Source: a virus. From it: 64,000 nucleotides of DNA. A program made the translations under genes and the position numbers. The stretch spans positions 1-64,000 of the IMG/VR virus record IMGVR_UViG_3300036792_000363; one strand, given 5' to 3'. How positions within the stretch are numbered: position 1 is the stretch's first letter; each line of letters begins with the position of its first letter. Below the pieces are notes generated by a model. It saw only the letters and a program-made list of their open reading frames with translations. It searched no databases and was not told the DNA's origin. Below are positions 21,790-28,930 of the stretch, in pieces.

Positions 21790-23751
21790 CTACCCCTCCT
21801 CACCGGGGGCCTCCTGCGACTGCGGCGGGACGATCCGCCACCTCCTGCGCGGCTTGTCGGTCATGAACTCCACCTCGCCGGTCTGGCGCAGCGTCTCCAC
21901 CACGTCGTACAGCCACGACCGGGAGCGCCCCGCCCTCTCGTGAACCTTCGTCTTCTGCAGCTCCAGCGACGTGAACGTGGTCTTGCCCGCCTTCAGCCAC
22001 GCCGCCAGCTGCTCGCGCACCGCCTGCTCCGCCTTCACCGCCGCGTCGTGCTGGTCGGGCTTGGCGGCGAACAGCTGGCGGACGTTCCCGGCGGGCGCCC
22101 TGCCCTCCGTCCCGGGCAGGGCGCCGCCGACCGGGGAGGCGGAGGTGGGGCTGACGGGCGGGGTCCAGGCGAGGGCCTCGCCGGTCACGTCGTCGAGCGG
22201 GCGGTCGACGCTCGGGTACAGGCCCGCGTAGTCGAACACCTGGCGCGCGCCGCCGGTGAAGTGGAAGAACCGCATCGGCATCACGCCGTAGCGCTCGTCG
22301 GGCAGGGTGGGCGCGTCCCAGTAGGCCATGCCGGGCACCCGCTTGCCCCACAGCTCCGGGCGGCACGCGGCCCCCCGCTGGCGGGCGGACAGGCCGTACC
22401 GGGAGTCCTCCGGGGTGTTGACGCCCAGGCACAGGTTGCTCATCTGGCCGTCGGCGACGCTGGGGATCTCGGTGGCCAGCGACAGCTGCAGGTCGATGTT
22501 GTCGGCGATGCCGGCGCTGCGGTTGTTCTTGACGTCGGACTGCCAGTCCTCCAGGGTGAACAGGCCCTGCTGCTGCGCGCGCTTGCCGGACGGCAGCAGC
22601 CGCAGGAAGTCGGGGGCCTCCGCCCAGTACAGGTCCAGGAAGCTCAGCCCGCAGCCGTCCTCCCACTCGATGTAGTGGTTCTTCCCCAGGTAGTCGGCCC
22701 GCATGACCCGGGCCCGGTGCAGCGCGGCGGCGAGGCGGACCGCGCCGTCGGGCTCCTTCTCGAACGCGTGCAGCGCCGTCTCCCAGCAGCCGTAGAACTG
22801 GCTGCCCTTGGACACGTCGACCACCATCGCGGCGTAGCCCTCGCGGGTCACCCCCTCCGCCAGCTGGTTCCAGGACCAGCCGGTGGTCTTCGCCGACCCG
22901 CTGGTGCCCATGGCGCGGGTGTGGAACAGCGGCAGGCGGGCGATCCGGCACTCGGCGCCGTCCTGCCACCGGCCGTAGCGGAACGGGACGGCCATCCCGG
23001 TGCCGGGCGCGCTCGGGCCGGGGAACGGCTCGGGCGTCACCAGCGCCCGCGGGTCGGTGGCGGTGAAGTCCGCGAACGCCGAGTTGCCCGCCTGCGGGGT
23101 GATGGTGACCGACCCGCGCGGGAACTGCAGCCCCTGCTCCAGCCGCTCGGCGGCCCGGGCGGCCTCGTCCATCCCCACCTCCGGCGGCAGCTGCACCCGG
23201 CCGGTCAGCGTCCGGGGGGCCCGGCTGCGGGACGCCCGGCGGCCGGGCGGGGCGGCCTCCGGCTTCGGCTGCCGCGGCTGCCGGGCGGCGGTCAGCGTGG
23301 CGGCCGCGCCCCACGCGGTCTCGCTGGCGCCGCCGAACATCAGCGACAGCTCGTGGCTGCCGGCCGCGTGCAGCCACGCGTCCCAGCCGATGCAGACGAC
23401 CGCGCCGCCCAGCGCCCACGTCAGCGCCAGCGGCACGGAGAAGCCGGCCAGCAGCCAGGCGGCGGTGACGGCGGCCCCGGCCGCGATGGTGACGGGGGCC
23501 ATCATCCGCCCCACCGGCGAGACGCGGCGGCCGTGCAGGTGGGCCAGGAAGGCGGCCAGGGCGAGGCCGAGCGCCAGCACCATGAGCGCGACCAGCCAGT
23601 CCCACCGCGCCAGCAGGAACGGCATCGGGCCGAACACGGCGGTCAGCGCCAGCCAGCACGCCCACGGGATGAGCCCGTGCAGCACCTTGCTCGCAACCTG
23701 GTCGCGGGCGTGGCGGATCTGGGCCTTCGGCCGGTCTCCGTGGTCAGGCAA
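21790..23751 (-). CDS. TraB/FtsK-like DNA translocase, 653 aa
   Basis: Four hydrophobic segments in residues 20-135, then an FtsK/SpoIIIE-type ATPase. The Walker A variant is GTSGSAKTTGW near residue 280, with Ala where Gly is usual, and Walker B is AAMVVDVSKG near residue 306. A C-terminal winged-helix-like region (residues 590-640, SLELQKTKVHERAGRSRSWL) resembles the DNA-recognition domain of TraB. In actinomycete conjugative elements such proteins move double-stranded DNA through the mating septum. TTG 23751 overlaps the upstream stop. It lies next to DUF2637 and GntR genes, as in those elements. Confidence 0.8.
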   Translation of the reverse strand: MPDHGDRPKAQIRHARDQVASKVLHGLIPWACWLALTAVFGPMPFLLARWDWLVALMVLALGLALAAFLAHLHGRRVSPVGRMMAPVTIAAGAAVTAAWLLAGFSVPLALTWALGGAVVCIGWDAWLHAAGSHELSLMFGGASETAWGAAATLTAARQPRQPKPEAAPPGRRASRSRAPRTLTGRVQLPPEVGMDEAARAAERLEQGLQFPRGSVTITPQAGNSAFADFTATDPRALVTPEPFPGPSAPGTGMAVPFRYGRWQDGAECRIARLPLFHTRAMGTSGSAKTTGWSWNQLAEGVTREGYAAMVVDVSKGSQFYGCWETALHAFEKEPDGAVRLAAALHRARVMRADYLGKNHYIEWEDGCGLSFLDLYWAEAPDFLRLLPSGKRAQQQGLFTLEDWQSDVKNNRSAGIADNIDLQLSLATEIPSVADGQMSNLCLGVNTPEDSRYGLSARQRGAACRPELWGKRVPGMAYWDAPTLPDERYGVMPMRFFHFTGGARQVFDYAGLYPSVDRPLDDVTGEALAWTPPVSPTSASPVGGALPGTEGRAPAGNVRQLFAAKPDQHDAAVKAEQAVREQLAAWLKAGKTTFTSLELQKTKVHERAGRSRSWLYDVVETLRQTGEVEFMTDKPRRRWRIVPPQSQEAPGEEG

Positions 23752-24688
23752 CGTCCTGCACCCCCTCCGGGGTCTTGTGGCGGCGGCGCAGCTCGGCCGC
23801 CCAGTAGCGGGAGATCTTGTGGATGCGGGCCACCTCGTTGGCGGAGGTGGAGTCGAACAGGGCCCGCAGCGCGGCCTCGCCCTGCGGCAGCGCGGCCATC
23901 ACCTCGGCGGGCGGGTCCCCGGCGCGGCGCTCGCGGCGCGGGGCGGCGGCGACGGCGGGCACCGACTTGAGCGGCCCCGGGTGCGCGGGGGCGGGCGCCG
24001 GGGCGGGGCGGGGCGCCTGCGCCCTGGCGGGGGCGGCGGGCGGCTGCGGGGCGGCGGCGCGGGGGGCCTGCGGCAGGGCCGGGACGGGCAGCGGCAGGAC
24101 GGGGCCGCGCTGCGGCCAGGCCGGGGCCTGCTCCGGGACGGCGGCGGGGCGGCGCGGGATGGCGGCCAGCGCCGCGTCGGCGAGGGCCCCCGCGGCGGCC
24201 ACCGCCTCGTGCAGCCCGGCGATCTCGGCCAGCGCGTCGGCGAGCAGGCCCTCGGCCGACTTCGCGGTCTTGCGGTCCGCCTTGCGGGCGTCCAGCCAGC
24301 GCTCGAACAGGAAGGTGGAGAACGCGAACGCCTGCGCGGGCACCGTCGCCCACCCGGCCGCCCACAGCCCGTGGTGGATGCCGGACTCCCAGTTGGCGAT
24401 CAGCGACTCGGTGATCCCCGGCAGCACGCCGAGCAGCAGGCCGCCCGCCTTCTGCCGCCAGTTCTTCCCGCCCATGAAGTAGGCGCTGCCGATGACGATC
24501 TGGCCGTCGATGCACAGCGGCATCAGGTGCGCCGTCTTCCAGCTCTGCCCCTCCGCCAGGGTCAGCGCGCAGATGTGGGTGAAGGAGATGAACCCGGACG
24601 CGAACGCGACCGCCGCCATCGCCGACCCGACGGTCAGCGACGACGACCGCCCGCGGACCGCCGCCATTATCACACCGAGCTTCCGCAT
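23744..24688 (-). CDS. DUF2637 membrane protein with C-terminal HTH-like region, 314 aa
   Basis: Residues about 12-130 carry four hydrophobic segments with FISFTHICALTLAEGQSW and LMPLCIDGQIVIGSAYFM, typical of DUF2637 proteins found beside TraB in Streptomyces plasmids and integrative elements. A long Ala/Pro-rich linker follows (about 175-255), then a helical C-terminus (STSANEVARIHKISRYWAAE) like a helix-turn-helix. ATG 24688 overlaps the upstream stop (TGATG). Confidence 0.75.
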   Translation of the reverse strand: MRKLGVIMAAVRGRSSSLTVGSAMAAVAFASGFISFTHICALTLAEGQSWKTAHLMPLCIDGQIVIGSAYFMGGKNWRQKAGGLLLGVLPGITESLIANWESGIHHGLWAAGWATVPAQAFAFSTFLFERWLDARKADRKTAKSAEGLLADALAEIAGLHEAVAAAGALADAALAAIPRRPAAVPEQAPAWPQRGPVLPLPVPALPQAPRAAAPQPPAAPARAQAPRPAPAPAPAHPGPLKSVPAVAAAPRRERRAGDPPAEVMAALPQGEAALRALFDSTSANEVARIHKISRYWAAELRRRHKTPEGVQDVA

Positions 24689-24975
24689 CACGCCGCCGCC
24701 TTCCGGGCCCCGGGGAACCGCTCGTCCCACCACCGGCGCGACGCCGCGGCCATGTCGCCCGCCACCCCGGGCCGGGCTGAGGCGAGCACCGCGTCCAGCC
24801 AGGAGGCGTAGGTCGCCTTGCCGCCGGGCTGCTGCACGGCGGGCATGGCGATGGCCGGGTCGGCGAACCAGTTGTCGAGGGTGTCGGTCGAGCGGCCGAG
24901 CACCTTCGCGGCGCGCGGCCACGGCACCAGGGCGTCCCTGCGGCTCACCCGGGCCGCTGCTGCGGTCTCGCACAT
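24688..24975 (-). CDS. Small helix-turn-helix protein, 95 aa
   Basis: ATG 24975 was chosen over an upstream frame because GGAGGGCCGAAGA precedes it and the longer frame crosses the putative operator. Residues 15-50 (PRAAKVLGRSTDTLDNWF) resemble an excisionase or MerR-type HTH. It heads the operon with the DUF2637 protein and translocase and is divergent from the GntR gene. Confidence 0.55.
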   Translation of the reverse strand: MCETAAAARVSRRDALVPWPRAAKVLGRSTDTLDNWFADPAIAMPAVQQPGGKATYASWLDAVLASARPGVAGDMAAASRRWWDERFPGARKAAA

Positions 24976-25022
24976 TCTTCGGCCCTCCGGCCCTCTCCCG
25001 AACTTTCCGCGATTCTCGTCCA

Positions 25023-25042
25023 CTGTACGGTGAACCATACAG
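25023..25042. promoter_or_regulatory. Putative GntR operator in the divergent intergenic region
   Basis: Imperfect 20-bp palindrome CTGTACGGTGAACCATACAG located between the divergent HTH and GntR genes. Position and symmetry fit autoregulation by the adjacent GntR protein; binding is inferred. Confidence 0.45.
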
Positions 25043-25124
25043 GTACGCAAGGCATTCCCGGGCGCGCTGCCTGGGGGCGGGTAAAATCAGGCGCATCTGC
25101 ACCATCCACAGCACAGGAGACAGA

Positions 25125-25859
25125 GTGCCGCCCGTACGACGCACTGACCCGGCCCACCGCCAGCTGGCGGACTACTACAAGCAGCGGATCCTGTCAGGCG
25201 AGCTGCGCCCCGGCGACCCGATCCCGTCAGTCCGGCAGATGGCCCGCGCCTCGCAGGTCTCCCCCGCCACCGCCCAGCGCGCGATCGAGTGGCTGAGGGC
25301 GGGCCGGCTGGTGGACACCGGCCCGGCCGGCACGGTGGTCGCCCCGCTGCGGGCCGCCATCTCCCCGCAGCAGCGGCTGCGGCTGACCGGGGACCCGGAG
25401 TCGGAGTCGCAGGAGGTCACCTCCGCCGGCCTGGTCGAGGCGCCCGAGTACGTCCGGGCGATCTTCGGCCTGGCGGAGGGCGACGCGGTGCTCCGCCGCG
25501 AATGGGTGACGCTGGAGGACGGCGGGCCGTCGCGGCTGACCGTGACCTGGCACCGGGCGGACGCCTCCGGCCTGGTGCCGGAGCTGCTGGCCGAGGCCCC
25601 GCTACCCGACCCGCGGGGCGGGGCGGCGATGATCGCGGCGCGCTCGGGCTGGGACCTGGCGGTCCTTCGCGGCGGCAGCGCGTTCGAGTGCCGGGCAGCG
25701 AAGGACGACGGCCGGGAGCGGCCGCTGCTGCGCCTGGCGCGCGGGGCGTGCGTGCTGGCCGGGGTGTGGACCTGGGCCGGGCCGGACGGCGAGGTGGCCG
25801 AGTACGGCGAGTACATCGTGCCGCCCGGCCGGGTGATCGAGGCGGACATCGAGCCGTAG
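25125..25859 (+). CDS. GntR-family transcriptional regulator with UTRA domain, 244 aa
   Basis: GTG 25125 follows AGGAGA. Residues 10-75 are a GntR winged helix: LADYYKQRILSGELRPGDPI, then SVRQMARASQVSPATAQRA and a wing ending DTGPAGTVV. Residues 95-240 match the UTRA effector domain (EYVRAIFGLAEGDAVLRREWV and the following strands). GntR/UTRA proteins near tra genes in Streptomyces elements (KorSA type) repress transfer functions; here it is divergent from the tra-like operon. Ends before a strong terminator. Confidence 0.85.
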   Translation: MPPVRRTDPAHRQLADYYKQRILSGELRPGDPIPSVRQMARASQVSPATAQRAIEWLRAGRLVDTGPAGTVVAPLRAAISPQQRLRLTGDPESESQEVTSAGLVEAPEYVRAIFGLAEGDAVLRREWVTLEDGGPSRLTVTWHRADASGLVPELLAEAPLPDPRGGAAMIAARSGWDLAVLRGGSAFECRAAKDDGRERPLLRLARGACVLAGVWTWAGPDGEVAEYGEYIVPPGRVIEADIEP

Positions 25860-25875
25860 ACCCCCGGGAACCAAG

Positions 25876-25912
25876 AAAAAGACCTGCCGTGGCTGGTGCG
25901 GCAGGTCTTTTT
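25876..25912. terminator. Bidirectional intrinsic terminator
   Basis: Perfect 14-bp stem AAAAAGACCTGCCG / CGGCAGGTCTTTTT with a 9-nt loop. It ends the GntR gene on the plus strand and the three small minus-strand genes that stop at 25913. Confidence 0.9.
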
Positions 25913-26089
25913 CTATTCCGGAAGCATCTTCAGGGCGTTGATGGCGCGCACCGCGCGCAGCCGGCAGTCGCAGATGAGCGACACCTCCGACCGGGGGCAC
26001 CGCGGCCACGCCTGCGAGCAGTCCTCCTCGATCGCGGCCAGCGTCCGGGCCACCGCCGCCAGCGCCTGCGGCGAGCCCAGGTCAGGCAA
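25913..26089 (-). CDS. Small Cys-containing protein, 58 aa
   Basis: TTG 26089 overlaps the upstream stop. The product has DCSQAWPRCP and ICDCRLRAVRAINALKMLPE, so a small metal site is possible. The frame ends one base from the terminator. No family recognised. Confidence 0.5.
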   Translation of the reverse strand: MPDLGSPQALAAVARTLAAIEEDCSQAWPRCPRSEVSLICDCRLRAVRAINALKMLPE

Positions 26090-26411
26090 GGCTCTCCCAC
26101 TGCCACGTCGGCAGGCCGGCCGTGGTCAGGCGCACCCGGTACTGGCCCGGCGGCGGCATGACCCCGGGGATGAAGGCCTCCTCCACGGCGCACGTCAGCA
26201 GCTCGCCGCCGACCCGCTCGCGCAGCGGGTGCTTGGCGCGCCACCCGTCGTCGGTGACCTCCACCAGGTGCGCGGTCTCCTCCTCGGCGAGGATCTCCGC
26301 CACGGTCGTCGGCCGGGGGCAGCCGGGGCGCGAGCACACCACCGCGCCGCCCTCGCCCAGCGTCAGGAACTCCCCGCAGCCCTGCGGGCAGTGGCCCGCC
26401 ACCCAGATCAT
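26082..26411 (-). CDS. Zinc-ribbon phage protein (DUF6085-like), 109 aa
   Basis: N-terminal zinc ribbon CPQGCG ... CSRPGC at residues 8-31, followed by EILAEEETAHLVEVTDDG and HPLRER. From memory this arrangement matches the DUF6085 proteins of Streptomyces and their phages. ATG 26411 overlaps the upstream stop. Function unknown. Confidence 0.55.
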   Translation of the reverse strand: MIWVAGHCPQGCGEFLTLGEGGAVVCSRPGCPRPTTVAEILAEEETAHLVEVTDDGWRAKHPLRERVGGELLTCAVEEAFIPGVMPPPGQYRVRLTTAGLPTWQWESLA

Positions 26412-26929
26412 CAGATCGTCCCGAAGCGGCCGAAGTCGGGGATCGGCGTCGCGGTCAGGCACGTCCACACGTGCAGCACCTCGCCGATGTTGACGTGCTT
26501 GTCCTCCGGCGCGATGACCTGCACGCCGGTGAGGTCGGGGTAGAGCAGGCGGTTGGCGTCGCGCACCTCCGCCCAGCCGGCGAGGGCGTCGCTCTGGTAG
26601 TACGACAGCGACAGGTGCCCCCACAGCTGCCCGTCGTCCTCGCGCATCACCGAGTGCAGCAGCTTCAGCCGGGTGCGCGGGTGCGTCCAGCCGCCGGCCC
26701 CGTCGCTGCCCTCGAACGCCTGCCGGTAGCCGGCCTGCCTCAGCCGCTGCCGCTGGCCGGGCAGGTCCGCCCGCCACCGCGCCTGCATCCCCTCGTCGGC
26801 GAGCGCCGCGGCGTGCGCGGCGATGATCTCCGGCCGGGAGGAGATCTCCTCGTACAGCGTCCTCATGCGGCCGGCCGCGTCGCCGGCGGCCGCCTGGTTC
26901 ACGCGCTTCAGCGCTGACTGTCGTCCCAT
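26411..26929 (-). CDS. Phage protein (DUF7694-like), 172 aa
   Basis: Basic helical N-terminus, then GHLSLSYYQSDALAGWAEVR and the motif APEDKHVNIGEVLHVWTCL near the C-terminus, seen in many actinophage proteins. First gene of its unit; the start lies in a CGTAGTA-containing leader shared with three other genes, and a degenerate palindrome is 50 nt upstream. Function unknown. Confidence 0.6.
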   Translation of the reverse strand: MGRQSALKRVNQAAAGDAAGRMRTLYEEISSRPEIIAAHAAALADEGMQARWRADLPGQRQRLRQAGYRQAFEGSDGAGGWTHPRTRLKLLHSVMREDDGQLWGHLSLSYYQSDALAGWAEVRDANRLLYPDLTGVQVIAPEDKHVNIGEVLHVWTCLTATPIPDFGRFGTI

Positions 26930-26977
26930 GTTCCCTACTACGCCCGAGCGCCCCTCGTCCGCCTGGCGCGGGGACTA

Positions 26978-26993
26978 CTTTACTTGAGTTGAG
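26978..26993 (-). promoter_or_regulatory. Degenerate copy of the early palindrome
   Basis: CTTTACTTGAGTTGAG, three changes from the consensus, upstream of the gene at 26411-26929. No matching -10 box is seen at the usual spacing. Confidence 0.35.
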
Positions 26994-27573
26994 CCCGGGC
27001 GTCCCGCAAACTGGGAGTACGCGGCCGTGTGCCCCCCCGAGACCCCCCCTTAACTCCCTGGTTCCCCATGGCGGGTCACTGCGGGTAGTCGGTGGTGGAT
27101 GGTCCGAAGTCCGGAAGAAACCATGGCAGAAATCTAAGAAGATGCAAGCCAGATGGCTTTTATCCCCCCGGCTAAAACCCGCATGCGGCACTCGCTACCC
27201 GGGTCCGTCAGTCGTGTTCTATTCCCGCCATTCAACTGCCGGTGGCTCCCGGCTTGAAGCTCTGAGCAGGCGGCTAGTGAGACCGCGGCACGCCCGGCGC
27301 GTCCGTGGGGACCTTCTACGGGAATGCGGCAAGTACCAGATCTGACCTGGGTTTGACCGGGTGACTAGTCCGGCGCTGCTCGATGTGTATCTCATCGGTC
27401 ACTTCAGCCAGGTGCCAGGCTACCGCTTGGCTCGGGTAAAGAAAAGACCCCCGCTGTCTCGCCCTGGCTGAAGTGACAAAACCAGGGCGGGCGAATCCTC
27501 ATTGGCGGTCAGGCCGAGGACGCGGGGGCCTTCTCCTAGCACACAAACCTCGCCGTGCAGGGCAATCACCAGT
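26994..27573. other. Long non-coding region with alternative hairpins
   Basis: About 580 nt without a convincing gene and visibly lower in GC than its surroundings in places. The right part holds a perfect 15-bp inverted repeat (27398-27412 with 27463-27477) and competing or nested stems. It could contain an attachment site, an origin or a regulatory RNA; none is proven. Confidence 0.4.
27398..27477. repeat. Perfect 15-bp inverted repeat
   Basis: GTCACTTCAGCCAGG (27398-27412) and its reverse complement at 27463-27477, 50 nt apart. The right arm can instead pair through GCCCTGG (27461-27467) with CCAGGGC (27482-27488). AAGACCCCCGC (27444-27454) is complementary, with one wobble, to GCGGGGGCCTT (27522-27532). 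Confidence 0.7.
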
Positions 27574-28089
27574 CTACCCCGGCAGGACCTCGGACAACAG
27601 TTCCTCCGCCGCCAGGGCCACCGGCACCAGGTCGCCGTCCTCGCCGGGCAGCAGCAGGACGCCGGAGCACCGCAGCGACACCGGGGTGCCGTGCACCACC
27701 CGGGCCCCGAGGCTGCGCCGGACCACCCCGAGCGGCCGCAGCGCCACGCCCAGCGGGATGTCCGTCGTGTGCAGCTCGCGCGCGACCGAGGCCGAGCCGA
27801 GCCGCTGCGGCAGGTACACCGACGTGACGCGCCCCATGTCGCGGGCCCCGGAGGCCCGCAGCACCGCCTTGCGCCGCACCCCGGCGGTCGCCCCGTCGCG
27901 CCACGACTCCAGCAGGTGGTGTTCGCGCTCGTCCAGCGCGAGCGGGACGGTGCGGTGCAGGTTCGCGCAGACGACGGCCCCGCCGGCCGCGGACTCGGCG
28001 ACCTCGCTGAACAGCGCGCCGGCGTCCAGCCGCATCAGGTAGTGGTCCAGGGCGGGAGAGTGTGTCCCGGCGGTAGTGGTCATGGCCAT
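27574..28089 (-). CDS. Unknown protein, possibly chorismate-lyase/UTRA-like fold, 171 aa
   Basis: ATG 28089 with GAGAGAGG at good spacing. The middle (LPQRLGSASVARELHTTDIP, LGVALRPLGVVRRSLG) recalls the chorismate lyase/UTRA fold, in which a TD-P-LG turn precedes a conserved Arg. No DNA-binding domain is present. Assignment is tentative. Confidence 0.4.
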   Translation of the reverse strand: MAMTTTAGTHSPALDHYLMRLDAGALFSEVAESAAGGAVVCANLHRTVPLALDEREHHLLESWRDGATAGVRRKAVLRASGARDMGRVTSVYLPQRLGSASVARELHTTDIPLGVALRPLGVVRRSLGARVVHGTPVSLRCSGVLLLPGEDGDLVPVALAAEELLSEVLPG

Positions 28090-28148
28090 CCATACCTCTC
28101 TCCCGCCCCGGCCTGCCTGCTCACACTCCTATACGTAGTCGCACGTTG

Positions 28149-28796
28149 TCAACCGGTGACCGTGATCTCCGTGCGGAAGCACCAGGCGATGCCGGGGTCC
28201 TTCATCCCGAAGCCGCCCGGCGGCGCCTTGCGGTTCATCATCACCGAGGTGCCCTCGTCGTAGCACCGGCGCAGGACGTGGCCCGGCCGCGGCCGCCCGC
28301 CGCCGGTCGCCCAGCACCACTCGTTCCAGGGGAAGCACGCCTGGTCCTCGCTGAACGTGGCCTGCCCCTCGATGACGGTGAGCGCGCCGGTCACCCGCGG
28401 GTAGCCGGGGTCCATCGGCAGGTAGAAGCTGCGGGCCTCGTCCTCCCCCTCCGCCGCCGACAGGTGCGCCTGGTCGCGGCTGAACTCGGTCACGCCGTCG
28501 GCGCCCACCCCGAAGCAGGTCCGGCCCCGCTCCAGCGGGTACCCCTCGCCGACGATGAGCGCCGCCAGGTTGGCCAGCCCGGAGAACACCACCCCGTTGC
28601 CCTCGTCGTGCACCGTCCCGCACTCCGGCTCGCGGAACATCACCCGCATCCAGCTCCCGTTCAGCGCCCGGCCGGGGGTGCCCGCCCGCGCCAGCCACGC
28701 GCGCGCGTGCCTCGTCTGGTCGGCGCTGTACTTCTCCACCGTGCACCGGGGGTACCACCCGATGCCCTCCCTGTGACCTGCGTCCATCCCGCTCAC
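28149..28796 (-). CDS. Hypothetical protein, 215 aa
   Basis: GTG 28796 with GGAAGGGAG upstream. Contains PRCTVEKYSADQTRHARAWL and several Cys and Trp residues (FPWNEWCWATGGG). No family recognised. Its stop codon lies in a TTGACA at 28147-28152. Divergent from the flavohaemoglobin gene. Confidence 0.55.
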   Translation of the reverse strand: MSGMDAGHREGIGWYPRCTVEKYSADQTRHARAWLARAGTPGRALNGSWMRVMFREPECGTVHDEGNGVVFSGLANLAALIVGEGYPLERGRTCFGVGADGVTEFSRDQAHLSAAEGEDEARSFYLPMDPGYPRVTGALTVIEGQATFSEDQACFPWNEWCWATGGGRPRPGHVLRRCYDEGTSVMMNRKAPPGGFGMKDPGIAWCFRTEITVTG

Positions 28797-28930
28797 GCGC
28801 TGCTCCCTTCCTGCGGCGGCAATCGGACGCGGGGATGGAAAAACCGGGAAACCATGGCCGGATGCGCAAACGAGACCTAAGCTGCCGCAGGGTGCGCTTC
28901 CGCCGGGGTGGCGGCGCGAGGGAGGGGTCG

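Noticed and set aside
21069-21803. 244-aa minus-strand frame between GIY-YIG and translocase genes
   Set aside because: No start signal, disordered Pro/Gly/Arg composition, and overlaps a better 56-aa gene and a probable terminator.
27215-27230. GTTCTATTC resembling a tRNA T-loop
   Set aside because: Flanking bases do not pair and position 57 is not a purine; no cloverleaf.
28124-28152. TTGACA with TATAGG as a promoter for the 171-aa gene
   Set aside because: Spacing is only 13 nt; kept as an oddity, not called a promoter.
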